NCBI GenBank assembly: GCA_937136025.1
Contig: CAKZOC010000021.1
Location: 1-33,064 of the forward strand
DNA: 33,064 nt
Direction: 5' to 3'
From: an uncultured Bacteroidota bacterium
Lineage (GTDB): Bacteria > Bacteroidota > Bacteroidia > Flavobacteriales > Flavobacteriaceae
A program made the position numbers and the translations under genes. Positions 16,284 to 24,319 of this stretch are shown one piece after another. Numbering within the stretch: position 1 is the first letter of the stretch; every line of letters starts with the position of its first letter. The notes below the pieces were generated by a model. The model was not told the origin of the DNA, did not search any database, and saw only the letters and a program-made list of their open reading frames with translations.

Positions 16284-17066
16284 TTATTTAACCTTTGCGA
16301 AAATCTGCTCCATTTTCTGTTGTTCTTCCTCGGCCAGCGCGGGGTCAACCAAAATACGTCCGCTGTGCTCATCTGAGATGATTTTCTTACGGGAAGCAAT
16401 TTCAACCTGCACCTGTGGTGGAATGGTGAAAAAGGAACCTCCAGAGGCACCTCGTTCCACCGGGACGACCGCCAAACCATTTTTAACGCGGTGACGGATG
16501 CGTTTGTAAGCCGACAGGAGCCTGTCTTCAATGATCTTTTCAAACTCCGCCGATTTTTTCATCAGGGCCTTTTCTTCCTTATCAGTTTCAGCCAGGATCG
16601 CATCGAGTTCACTTTTTTTGTGTTTCAGGTGTGTCTCGCGTTCCGACAGGTTCTCCTTTGTGCCGGTAACCAGTTCTTTCTTCTGATCTATCTGCGCCTT
16701 GAATTCTTTGATGTGCTTTTCCGCCAGTTGAATTTCCAGTTCCTGGAATTCTACTTCTTTGGCCAGGGAATTGAATTCCCGGCTGTTGCGCACGTTTTTC
16801 TGTTGCTCACTGTATTTCTTAATGAGGGCCTTCGAATCCTCAATTAAGTTTTTCTTGGCCGAAATCTCATAATTGATGGTCTCCAAATCCGTTTTGAGCT
16901 TGTCGATACGGGTTTTGAGTCCCTGAACTTCATCTTCGAGGTCCTCAACTTCCAGTGGCAATTCCCCACGGACGTTGCGGATTTCATCTACGCGGGAATC
17001 GATGAGTTGGAGATCGTATAGGGCCCGCAGCTTATCTTCTACCGTTACTTCAGTCTTTGTCGCCAT
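16284..17066 (-). CDS. Coiled-coil zinc-ribbon-family protein lacking its zinc ligands
   Basis: 260 residues. Residues about 10-185 form a long charged coiled coil (heptads in the stretch DLEDEVQGLKTRIDKLKTD and onward). The C-terminus (206-241) aligns with the C4 zinc-ribbon family (CT398/DUF164): GASGGSFFTIPPQVQVEIA, then ISDEHSGRILVDP. In zinc-binding members the two pairs are CxxC; here they are S208, S211 and D232, S235, so the zinc site is lost while the fold-defining residues persist. It lies 3 bases after the Nif3-like gene, so the two share a transcript. Function unknown; family members have been linked to flagellar, envelope or RNA roles. Confidence 0.88.
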   Translation of the reverse strand: MATKTEVTVEDKLRALYDLQLIDSRVDEIRNVRGELPLEVEDLEDEVQGLKTRIDKLKTDLETINYEISAKKNLIEDSKALIKKYSEQQKNVRNSREFNSLAKEVEFQELEIQLAEKHIKEFKAQIDQKKELVTGTKENLSERETHLKHKKSELDAILAETDKEEKALMKKSAEFEKIIEDRLLSAYKRIRHRVKNGLAVVPVERGASGGSFFTIPPQVQVEIASRKKIISDEHSGRILVDPALAEEEQQKMEQIFAKVK

Positions 17067-17069
17067 AAA

Positions 17070-18164
17070 TTAGAAATAGTTGATCGGATTGGTTTGAGTC
17101 TCCGATAAAGAGATTGCAAAATTAGGAATTTTTTCGCTAAGATATTCAGCCAGGAGGTTTTTTGTAAACTGCTCAGTTTCATAGTGTCCGATATCAGCGA
17201 TAACCATTTTGCCTTCGGCCTTAAAGAATTCATGGTATTTCACATCCCCGGTAATAAAAAAGTCGGCGCCCCGGGCCAGGGCAGCATCAATACCGAAGGC
17301 GCCACTGCCCCCGAGTACAGCCACTTTTTGAACGGGAGTTTGAAGGAGGGCCGAATGGCGGATACAGCCTGTACTGAAGGCCTTTTTGAGGGAGGCTAAA
17401 AGCGCTTTGGGCTCCAGGGGTTCCGGGAGGTGCCCGAGCATTCCCATCCCGATCCCATGGTAGGTGTTATCCAGGGTGGTCACTTCATAAGCTACTTCCT
17501 CATAAGGATGGTGGGTAAAAAGCGCCTGGAGGACCGATTTTTCCCGATGGGCTTCAAAAGTAATATGGATTTGGGCTTCAGGTTCCAAATGCCGCTGGCC
17601 CAATGTACCCCGTGTCGGATTGGCCCCTGACTCCGGCAAAAAGCCCCCCATGCCCTCGGAAGAAAAACTACACTGGCTGTAATTTCCCAAATGCCCGGCC
17701 CCGGCCTCGAACAGTTTTTCCAAAAGCGCATCCTGGGCGGCCCGGGGCACATAGGTCAATAGTTTTTTTATGGCGCGCGTTCCGGGGATAAGGACCTCCA
17801 GGGATTGCAGACCCAGGACCTCGCACATTTTCCCGCTCACCCCATCCGGTACATTATCCAGGGCAGTATGCATGCTGTAAATGGCGATATGGTTTTCGAT
17901 GGCCCTGGTGACCACCCTTTCCACATAATTGGCTCCTGTGATTCGTTTTAATCCCTTAAATACGATGGGGTGAAAACTCACAATAAGGTTGCAGTTCCTG
18001 GTGATGGCTTCCTCAACGACCGCCTCAAGGGTGTCCAGAGTGACCAGGATGCCGGTAACCTCCATATCCGGGCTGCCGACTAACAACCCAACATTGTCGA
18101 AGTCTTCGGCCAGTTGCAAGGGTGCCTTTTGCTCCAGAATTTCTGTAATCGCTTTAACGGTCAT
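17070..18164 (-). CDS. Nif3-like dinuclear metal-centre protein with middle CUT/PII-like insert
   Basis: 364 residues, the long YqfO-type of Nif3/YbgI protein (short members are about 250). Metal ligands are recognisable: H65 in SFHPIVFKG, H99 and D103 in SMHTALDNV, and H327 and E331 in IGHYETEQF. The usual N-terminal HH pair reads F64-H65 here, so one ligand or second-shell histidine is missing. The region about 130-240 is the inserted ferredoxin-like domain (LLTYVPRAAQDALLEKLFEA is its start). The DNVGLLVG motif (23-30) is typical. The protein forms hexameric rings; hydrolase-like activity has been suggested, but the role is unsettled. Divergent from lpxK. Confidence 0.9.
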   Translation of the reverse strand: MTVKAITEILEQKAPLQLAEDFDNVGLLVGSPDMEVTGILVTLDTLEAVVEEAITRNCNLIVSFHPIVFKGLKRITGANYVERVVTRAIENHIAIYSMHTALDNVPDGVSGKMCEVLGLQSLEVLIPGTRAIKKLLTYVPRAAQDALLEKLFEAGAGHLGNYSQCSFSSEGMGGFLPESGANPTRGTLGQRHLEPEAQIHITFEAHREKSVLQALFTHHPYEEVAYEVTTLDNTYHGIGMGMLGHLPEPLEPKALLASLKKAFSTGCIRHSALLQTPVQKVAVLGGSGAFGIDAALARGADFFITGDVKYHEFFKAEGKMVIADIGHYETEQFTKNLLAEYLSEKIPNFAISLSETQTNPINYF

Positions 18165-18201
18165 GTCATTTGGGTTTTGGGTGCTCTCAAATATAAATAA
18201 C

Positions 18202-18209
18202 TATTTTCG
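18202..18209 (+). promoter_or_regulatory. Weak -7 candidate TATTTTCG before lpxK
   Basis: One mismatch to TAnnTTTG, 5 bases before ATG 18215, implying a nearly leaderless message. The divergent Nif3-like gene starts 50 bases to the left, so both promoters must lie in this small gap. Confidence 0.3.
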
Positions 18210-18214
18210 CTCTT

Positions 18215-19207
18215 ATGAAATGGTTGCGAAATCTGGGCTTGCCTTTTTCCGTGCTCTATGGCTGGATCGTCTGGTTGAGGAATAAGTTTTACGACTGGGG
18301 CTGGTTTACCTCCAGGAGCTATGAGGTCCCCATTTTATGCATCGGTAACCTGAGTACTGGGGGGAGTGGGAAAACCCCAATGGCAGAGTGGTTTCTATCC
18401 CGCTTGCTGTCTGAACGGAAAGTGGCGGTATTGAGCCGGGGATACAAACGGGAAACAGAGGGATTTCATCTGGTGAGTCCTGAAAGAACGGCAGCAGAGG
18501 TAGGGGATGAACCCTTGCAGATGGCGCGGAAGTTTCCACAAGCCATTGTAGCCGTAGATGCGAATCGTCAAAGGGGAATAGAGGAATTAATGACTCTTGC
18601 AGCCCCGGAAATCATTCTGTTGGACGACGGGTTTCAACATCGCAGGGTAAAGCCGGCACAGGCAGTTTTGCTCACCGCTTACGATGAGCTCTATCCGGAC
18701 GAAGCTTATCTTCCTGCCGGTAACCTCCGGGATCATCGCAGTCAGGCGAGCCGGGCCGATTTAGTGGTCGTAACCAAATGTCCTAACCCATTATCGGCAG
18801 AAGATCGGGAGCGCATTCAGAAAAAACTGGCGCTTAGGGATGGGCAGGAGCTCGCCTTTGCCTCACTTTGTTATTCGCAGATACGGGATCGAAAAGGGGC
18901 GCTGATTTCAGAAGACACCCTTAAAAATGAGCAATTTACCCTGGTCACGGGGATTGCCCGGCCCGAACCCCTGATCGCCTATCTGAAAAAATCCGGGATT
19001 CAATTCGAGCATTTAAAGTTTTCAGACCATCATAAATTCTCGCCTTCGGAGCTTAAGGCGCTTAAACAAAGACAACCTCTTTTGACTACGGAGAAGGACG
19101 CCGTGCGTCTGGAAGGAGCTTTGGACACGTTTTATGTACTCCCGGTCCGGCATTGTTTTTCAGAGATGGACCAGGCCGTGATGGAACAGTTTCTCGCCAG
19201 GTTTTAG
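18215..19207 (+). CDS. lpxK: Tetraacyldisaccharide 4'-kinase
   Basis: 330 residues, normal length. The enzyme phosphorylates the 4' position of lipid A disaccharide on the cytoplasmic face of the inner membrane, the sixth step of the Raetz pathway. An N-terminal hydrophobic segment (LPFSVLYGWIVWLRNKFYDW) fits membrane association. Walker A is CIGNLSTGGSGKTP (42-55, K53, T54), and the LpxK signature IILLDDGFQHRRVKP follows, with TTEKDAVRL near the C-terminus. Its 3' end overlaps the convergent hybrid kinase gene by 4 bases, leaving no room for a terminator between them. Confidence 0.95.
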   Translation: MKWLRNLGLPFSVLYGWIVWLRNKFYDWGWFTSRSYEVPILCIGNLSTGGSGKTPMAEWFLSRLLSERKVAVLSRGYKRETEGFHLVSPERTAAEVGDEPLQMARKFPQAIVAVDANRQRGIEELMTLAAPEIILLDDGFQHRRVKPAQAVLLTAYDELYPDEAYLPAGNLRDHRSQASRADLVVVTKCPNPLSAEDRERIQKKLALRDGQELAFASLCYSQIRDRKGALISEDTLKNEQFTLVTGIARPEPLIAYLKKSGIQFEHLKFSDHHKFSPSELKALKQRQPLLTTEKDAVRLEGALDTFYVLPVRHCFSEMDQAVMEQFLARF

Positions 19208-21423
19208 GTGGTCGTTTTGCGCACACGAGCCTGGACGATGTTCTCGCCGATTTTATCGTAGAAGAGCTCGGGTTTGAAGGGTTTGGTAACGACATCGTTA
19301 CAACCCGCTGCATAAAATTCTTCCAAACTGTCGTCCAGGGAAATGGCCGTCAGGGCAATGATCGGAATTTCCGCATCGAATTTCCGGATTTCCCGGGTCG
19401 CTTCCACACCGCTAATCCCGGGCATGTGTATGTCCATCAGGATCCCGTCATACGTATTGGCTTTCGCCAATTCAATCGCCTGGGTTCCATCGCTGGCAAT
19501 GTCGCAGGTGATTTCTTTTTTGGAAAGCATTTTACGGGTAATGACCTGGTTAATTTTATTGTCTTCCACAACGAGTAAATGCAGATCGTCAAAGCTGTAA
19601 TCTACTATACTTTCTTCAAAGGGTATCTCTTCGAGCAGGAAGTCTTTACACTTCATTTTTAATTCAAAAAAGAAGGTACTCCCTTTCCCGTGTTCGCTTT
19701 CCAGATGAATGGTGCTGTTAAAGAGTCCGAGCAGACTTTTCACGATGGTAAGGCCCAGACCGGTTCCCCCGTATTCCCGGTTAATCTGAATGGATCCCTG
19801 TTCAAAACTATCGAATATAGTGTCCTGTCGCTCGGCTTCGATTCCAATCCCCGAATCCCGTATTTCAAAATATACGTGGGCGTATTCTCCTTCTCTCTTG
19901 AGTAGGCGGGCGATGACTTCTACCTGGCCATCTTTGGTAAACTTGATGGCATTTCCGATCAGGTTCATGAAAATCTGAGATAATTTTACCGGATCGCTCA
20001 GCAGGTGGGAGGGGATTTGAGAATCAAAATCCAGGATGAGCTCGTCCCCTTGCTCTTTGGCGGATTGCTGCAGGCCATTGATCACTTCATTGAGCACCTT
20101 ATGCAGGTTACAGTCAACTTCCAGAGGTTCCAGTTTTTCCGCATCAATCTTATTGATTTGCAGGATGTCATTGATGAAATTCAGAAGGTAGTCCCCGGAG
20201 AATTTCAGGGATTTTAAGTGATCCAACTGGTTTTTACGCGGTTTTTCCTCCAGCAAAAGATGTGTCAGGCCCGTTACGGCATAGAGGGGGGTACGCAATT
20301 CATGACTCACTGTAGAGAGAAAGTTAGTCTTGGCCTCCATGGCCTGAACCGCGGCATCACGGGCGAGTTGCAATTCGCGGTTTTTGGTCTGGAGCAGATC
20401 GTTCGTTTTGAGTTTAATCTGGTTGTTGCGATACAGGGAAATAGCCAGTAAGGAAATAATCGTCAGAAAGGAGGTCGTCAGGATTACTGTGATTTCAGAA
20501 CGGCTGGCCGATTCGCTCAGATCTGCAATCTCAGCGCGTTGCCTTTCTACCTGCTCCAGCAGGTTCTTATTCATCAGTTCATTAAAGCGCGTGCTTTTAA
20601 TGGAATCACTTTCCACCGAATACAGGGAATCCCGGAGATTGAGAAGACTCAACACGGCGGGGATGGCCTGATCATACTTCCCGGTTTCCTGATATAGATT
20701 GACTAACAAGCGGTTGCATCGCTCGAAGATCTTAGAAAATTCATTATCCTGAGCCAGTTTCAGGGCGCTTTCGGCATTGTTAATCGCACTTTCCAGATCT
20801 CCCTGGGCGGTATAAATATCGGCCAGACCCATAAATGCCCTTGCTCTGAGGTAGTCCTTTTCATAAGGGTCGGAATTCTCACGTACCGCATTAAAGCGCG
20901 TAATGGCGCGATCGGTACTGTTGGGAAGCAGGGCGTAGAATTCCCCTTCCGAAAGTGTAATTCGATTCAGAAGATTCCGATCGTTGCTTTCTTGTTTGGC
21001 CTCAATCAGCTTACTCAGTGCCAGGTTGTTATTCCCTTCCATGGAAGAGATTCTACCTTCAATATACAGACTGGCCGCATTGCCGTAGAAATACTCCAAA
21101 GTCTCGAGCTGTTCGTTCATGCGGTCATAATAGAATTGCGCCTCCGAGAGCCTGTCGAGATCGAGATAAATTTCAGCATACATAAAATCACAACGGATAA
21201 TCTGTTGCGTGTTCTCGGTAGCTTCGGCGTGTTTGGTAGCTCTTTCCAGAGATTCCAGCGCCTCGATCATTTTATCCTGATTCCGGAAGGATCGCACCTG
21301 AGTCATGATCGTGGTGAATTCCGGATCCGCCATAGGCTCCTCCTGGGCCACAAGGCCATCAGAAGGCCATGCAAGGAGCAGGGCCCATATTATAAAAATG
21401 AGATATTGAATGCGCGGTTTCAC
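19204..21423 (-). CDS. Hybrid sensor histidine kinase/response regulator with TPR sensor
   Basis: 739 residues. A signal sequence (residues 1-27) is followed by a TPR-like helical domain to about 300 outside the membrane, a transmembrane helix at 311-331 and a coiled linker. Then come the HisKA box FLSTVSHELRTPLYAVTG with phospho-acceptor H374, and the ATPase N, G1 and G2 boxes (IFMNLIGNAIKFT, DSGIGIEAERQD, YGGTGLGLTIVKS). The C-terminal receiver has D664 in GILMDIHMPG and K714 in TKPFKPEL. No DNA-binding domain follows, so its output must go to a phosphotransfer protein or be allosteric. The start is GTG 21423, overlapping the gap stop as GTGA. Its signal is unknown. Confidence 0.9.
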   Translation of the reverse strand: MKPRIQYLIFIIWALLLAWPSDGLVAQEEPMADPEFTTIMTQVRSFRNQDKMIEALESLERATKHAEATENTQQIIRCDFMYAEIYLDLDRLSEAQFYYDRMNEQLETLEYFYGNAASLYIEGRISSMEGNNNLALSKLIEAKQESNDRNLLNRITLSEGEFYALLPNSTDRAITRFNAVRENSDPYEKDYLRARAFMGLADIYTAQGDLESAINNAESALKLAQDNEFSKIFERCNRLLVNLYQETGKYDQAIPAVLSLLNLRDSLYSVESDSIKSTRFNELMNKNLLEQVERQRAEIADLSESASRSEITVILTTSFLTIISLLAISLYRNNQIKLKTNDLLQTKNRELQLARDAAVQAMEAKTNFLSTVSHELRTPLYAVTGLTHLLLEEKPRKNQLDHLKSLKFSGDYLLNFINDILQINKIDAEKLEPLEVDCNLHKVLNEVINGLQQSAKEQGDELILDFDSQIPSHLLSDPVKLSQIFMNLIGNAIKFTKDGQVEVIARLLKREGEYAHVYFEIRDSGIGIEAERQDTIFDSFEQGSIQINREYGGTGLGLTIVKSLLGLFNSTIHLESEHGKGSTFFFELKMKCKDFLLEEIPFEESIVDYSFDDLHLLVVEDNKINQVITRKMLSKKEITCDIASDGTQAIELAKANTYDGILMDIHMPGISGVEATREIRKFDAEIPIIALTAISLDDSLEEFYAAGCNDVVTKPFKPELFYDKIGENIVQARVRKTTT

Positions 21424-22430
21424 AGATACTTTTTTTCAGTCATCCATTTCACGGTATCGATAATCCGACTGCTGTATCCGGTCTCGTTGTCATACCAGCC
21501 AATCACTTTAACCATGTTCCCAATGACTGAAGTCATTTGAGAATCAAACGTGCAGGAATAACAACTATTGTTAATATCGATGGAAACGATCGGATCTTCG
21601 GTGTACTGCAGCACTTTCTTGAATTCGTTTTGCGAAAACGCCTTAAAAGTAGCATTAATTTCCTCAATGCTAGTGGGTTTAAGGACGTTCGCCGTGATAT
21701 CTGTGAGGGAGCCGTTTGGAACGGGGACCCGAATGCCACATCCTCCTATGGCCGAAGAAAGATGCGGGAAGATTCGTGTCAGGGCTTTGGCCGCCCCGGT
21801 AGTGGTGGGAATGATAGATTGTCCGGCTGCACGGGCCCTTCTTAAATCCCGGTGTGGCTTGTCGTGCAGGCTTTGGTCGGAAGTATAGGAGTGTACGGTG
21901 GTGATATAGGCCTGTTGAATGCCGCAAAGTTTATCGAGAATCTCAATCATAGGGGCGGCATTGTGCGTGGTGCACGAAGCATTGCTGAAAATAAGGTCCT
22001 GATTACTCAGGGTATCCTGATTGATGCCGTATACCACCATGGGAATATCTTCCTCCGGGGGTGGAGCGGAAAGCATGACCTTCGGGGCTCCTGCCCTCAG
22101 ATGTTTTTGAAGACTTTCCCGTGTCTTAAACCTGCCGGTGGCCTCGATAACCAGATCGACCCCGGCTTCCGCCCAGGGAATGCTATCGGGCTGTTCCTCA
22201 TGAGAAACCCGGGTTGCGCCTTTCGGTGTGATGAGGGTGTTCTTGTCGACAGACACCGCGTCCGGAAAAATACCGTGAATACTGTCGTACTTTAGCAAAT
22301 GGGCAAGCGTATTGATGTCGGCTACATCATTCACAGCCCCCACGTGTATATGGGGTTCCTCCCGAAGGAGTCTGAAAAGCGTACGCCCGATACGCCCGAA
22401 TCCGTTAATTCCCAGGGTGATGCTTTTCAT
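21420..22430 (-). CDS. gap: Glyceraldehyde-3-phosphate dehydrogenase
   Basis: 336 residues, typical for type I GAPDH. It oxidises glyceraldehyde 3-phosphate with NAD and phosphate to 1,3-bisphosphoglycerate. NAD-binding GINGFGRIGRTLF opens the protein. The catalytic nucleophile C153 is in SNASCTTHNAAP and the base H180 in TVHSYTSDQ. Other signatures are GAAKALTRIFPHL, GCGIRVPVPNGSL and WYDNETGYSSRI. It lies 31 bases downstream of lipA and its TGA overlaps the GTG start of the hybrid kinase. Flavobacteria often carry more than one GAPDH; which one this is cannot be judged here. Confidence 0.94.
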   Translation of the reverse strand: MKSITLGINGFGRIGRTLFRLLREEPHIHVGAVNDVADINTLAHLLKYDSIHGIFPDAVSVDKNTLITPKGATRVSHEEQPDSIPWAEAGVDLVIEATGRFKTRESLQKHLRAGAPKVMLSAPPPEEDIPMVVYGINQDTLSNQDLIFSNASCTTHNAAPMIEILDKLCGIQQAYITTVHSYTSDQSLHDKPHRDLRRARAAGQSIIPTTTGAAKALTRIFPHLSSAIGGCGIRVPVPNGSLTDITANVLKPTSIEEINATFKAFSQNEFKKVLQYTEDPIVSIDINNSCYSCTFDSQMTSVIGNMVKVIGWYDNETGYSSRIIDTVKWMTEKKYL

Positions 22431-22461
22431 ATGCCTTCTGCAGGACTGAGTCTTTGCCCCT

Positions 22462-23337
22462 TTAGTCTATATGTTTGTGGGCCTTGTAAGAAGAACGTAC
22501 CAGCGCTCCGCTTTCCACATGGCGGAATCCCATTTCCAAACCGGCCTTGCGGTATGTATCAAATTCTTCAGGGGTGACAAATCGTTTTACAGGCAAGTGT
22601 TTTTTGGAGGGTTGCAGATACTGTCCTATAGTCACAATATCGACTTCTGCACTCCGTAAATCATGAAGCGTCTGCAGTACTTCTTCCTGCGTTTCCCCCA
22701 GTCCGAGCATGATCCCGGATTTCGTTCTCCTGGCGCCCTTTGCTTTGAGATACTTCAATACGCCAAGGCTCCGGTCGTATTTAGCTTGTATACGCACCTC
22801 CCGCGTGAGTCTGCGGACGGTTTCCATATTGTGGGAAATCACTTCAGGGCTAACCTCCAAAATCCGGTCCAGGTGTCTTTCCACGCCCTGAAAATCAGGG
22901 ATAAGGGTCTCTAGTGTGGTCTCGGGATTCATCCGGCGAATAGCCTTGACGGTTTCTGCCCAGAGAATAGACCCCATGTCTTTAAGATCATCCCGGTCCA
23001 CGGAAGTGACCACCGCGTGCTTGATTCCCATGATTTTTATGGAACGCGCCACTTTTTCGGGTTCTGCCCAGTCCAGTTCTTCCGGCCGGCCGGTTTTAAC
23101 CCCGCAAAAACCACAAGAACGGGTGCAGATATTACCCAGGATCATAAAAGTAGCCGTGCCTTCTCCCCAGCATTCGCCCATATTCGGACAGCTTCCCGAG
23201 GTACAAATGGTGTGTAAATTATAAGTGTCTACCAAACTTCTCAGCTGGGTGTATTTCTTGCCGGTTGGCAGTTTTACCCGCAGCCATTTCGGCTTGCCTT
23301 TGGCAGGACTTACGGTCTCTGTCGCCGTTGAACTCAT
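22462..23337 (-). CDS. lipA: Lipoyl synthase
   Basis: 291 residues. It is a radical SAM enzyme that inserts two sulfurs into octanoyl groups on lipoyl domains of pyruvate and 2-oxoglutarate dehydrogenases and the glycine cleavage H protein. The auxiliary cluster cysteines are C45, C50 and C56 (CTSGSCPNMGEC), and the radical SAM cysteines are C71, C75 and C78 (CTRSCGFC). The C-terminal RSSYKAHK supplies the serine ligand (S282/S283), equivalent to the RSSYHA motif. Other signatures are VVTSVDRDDLKDMG and KSGIMLGLGET. The start at ATG 23337 follows a -7 box by 14 bases. It leads the lipA-gap-kinase run. Confidence 0.96.
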   Translation of the reverse strand: MSSTATETVSPAKGKPKWLRVKLPTGKKYTQLRSLVDTYNLHTICTSGSCPNMGECWGEGTATFMILGNICTRSCGFCGVKTGRPEELDWAEPEKVARSIKIMGIKHAVVTSVDRDDLKDMGSILWAETVKAIRRMNPETTLETLIPDFQGVERHLDRILEVSPEVISHNMETVRRLTREVRIQAKYDRSLGVLKYLKAKGARRTKSGIMLGLGETQEEVLQTLHDLRSAEVDIVTIGQYLQPSKKHLPVKRFVTPEEFDTYRKAGLEMGFRHVESGALVRSSYKAHKHID

Positions 23338-23351
23338 AGCTCGATTTTTAG

Positions 23352-23359
23352 CAAATATA
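23352..23359 (-). promoter_or_regulatory. -7 box TATATTTG (minus strand) before lipA
   Basis: The minus strand reads TATATTTG, an exact TAnnTTTG match, ending 14 bases before the lipA ATG. No good -33 partner. It suggests lipA starts its own transcript separate from the upstream sigma factor gene. Confidence 0.5.
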
Positions 23360-23424
23360 CAAACAAAAAAAGGGTTGGAAGCCCTGTTAGAAGCCCTGGC
23401 TTTTTAGGAATTTCAGCGACCCTG

Positions 23425-24000
23425 TTACCCGTTTCTTCTGCTCTGGGAGATTAGGGCGGCCAGTAATTTTTTGGCTCTGAGGAGTTTGATTTTTATGTTT
23501 CCCAGAGGCTCATCCAGGGTTTCGGCAATTTCCGCATAACTCATTTCCTGGAAATACCTGAGCTCGATGACCTCCCGGTAGGCGGGTTTGAGTTTTCTGA
23601 TATTCTGCAGGAGGGTTTTCAGATTCTGGTCGATAATCAATTGATCTTCTGCGCTGGGGCTTTCATCCAGAACTTTGGTCATAGCATCCCCGGAATGATT
23701 TTCCCGGTGCTCGAGTACATTGCGTTTGCGTTTGCGCAGTAAGTCCACATGGAGGTTTTTGGAGATGGCGATCAACCAGGTCCCAAAGGCGTAACCGGTA
23801 TCGTAGGTGTCGAGTTTGTCAAAGGCCCTTGCAAAGGTCTGTATCGAAATGTCTTCTGCGTCGTTTTCGTTTTGGGTTCTTTTGAGTTGAAACCCGTAAA
23901 CTTCTGTCCAGAACCGGTCCAGTAATTGACTGAATGCCTTTTGATCCCCCACCCGGGCTTTAGCAATAGTCTCTAATATGATGTCTTCTTCCGGAGGCAA
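23425..24000 (-). CDS. ECF-type RNA polymerase sigma factor
   Basis: 191 residues. Region 2 is DAEDISIQTFARAFDKLDTY with GTWLIAISKNLHVDLLRKRKR; region 4 is LKPAYREVIELRYFQEMSYA with IAETLDEPLGNIKIKLLRAKK, a helix-turn-helix. There is no region 3 and no extra C-terminal domain, so it is a plain ECF sigma factor. No anti-sigma factor with the usual cytoplasmic domain is adjacent. Its upstream co-oriented neighbour, 45 bases away, is the small four-cysteine membrane protein. Downstream, lipA has its own promoter-like box. Regulon and signal are unknown. Confidence 0.92.
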   Translation of the reverse strand: MPPEEDIILETIAKARVGDQKAFSQLLDRFWTEVYGFQLKRTQNENDAEDISIQTFARAFDKLDTYDTGYAFGTWLIAISKNLHVDLLRKRKRNVLEHRENHSGDAMTKVLDESPSAEDQLIIDQNLKTLLQNIRKLKPAYREVIELRYFQEMSYAEIAETLDEPLGNIKIKLLRAKKLLAALISQSRRNG

Positions 24001-24045
24001 TAGCCAATTTTTAAGTAAAAGGTGAAGAGGGGGCTTTTCGGGGTG

Positions 24046-24246
24046 TCAGGCTTGTATTTCCTGTTTGCAATCCTGTTCTGAAGGGAGTTTTCCACACATT
24101 CCACAGGCTTCTCCATCCTGATTGAGGAATGGACTCTGGCTGGCACAGGTGCCGGCGAATTTACCGTCCTTTTTGGACCAGATCTTTATGGCAATTCCGG
24201 CAAAGGCAAGGCCTAATAATCCAATAGTGAGTAAAACGAGTTTCAT
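24046..24246 (-). CDS. Small membrane-anchored four-cysteine protein
   Basis: 66 residues. An N-terminal hydrophobic helix (about 2-22, LVLLTIGLLGLAFAGIAIKI) is followed by the basic stretch KIWSKKDGK and a Cys-rich tail. Cysteines C34, C48, C51 and C60 include a CGMC pair, a possible zinc or redox site. Positive charges after the helix favour a cytoplasmic tail (N-out), if the helix is not cleaved; cleavage as a signal peptide would put the tail in the periplasm. Small unannotated 'membrane or secreted' proteins of this sort are known in Flavobacteriaceae. It precedes an ECF sigma gene by 45 bases, so a role in signal transduction is possible but only inferred. A weak -7 candidate (TATCTTCG, minus strand) sits at 24262-24269. 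Confidence 0.7.
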   Translation of the reverse strand: MKLVLLTIGLLGLAFAGIAIKIWSKKDGKFAGTCASQSPFLNQDGEACGMCGKLPSEQDCKQEIQA

Positions 24247-24270
24247 CCGGTAAATTTTGAGCGAAGATAC

Positions 24271-24299
24271 AAAAAAAGCCCCTTAAACAAGAGGCTTTT
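24271..24299 (-). terminator. Rho-independent terminator (minus strand) after the anti-sigma gene
   Basis: On the minus strand a 9-base-pair stem (AAAAGCCTC / GGGGCTTTT, one G-U pair), 8-base loop, then T7. It ends the sigma/anti-sigma transcript and separates it from the four-cysteine protein gene. Confidence 0.85.
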
Positions 24300-24319
24300 C
24301 AAAATGACCCATCCCGAAA

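Noticed and set aside
16070..16291. An open frame between kmo and the coiled-coil gene
   Set aside because: It runs straight through the bidirectional terminator and into the convergent gene.
23359..23425. Treating sigma factor, lipA, gap and kinase as one operon
   Set aside because: lipA has an exact -7 box of its own in the gap after the sigma factor, so only lipA-gap-kinase is supported as a unit.
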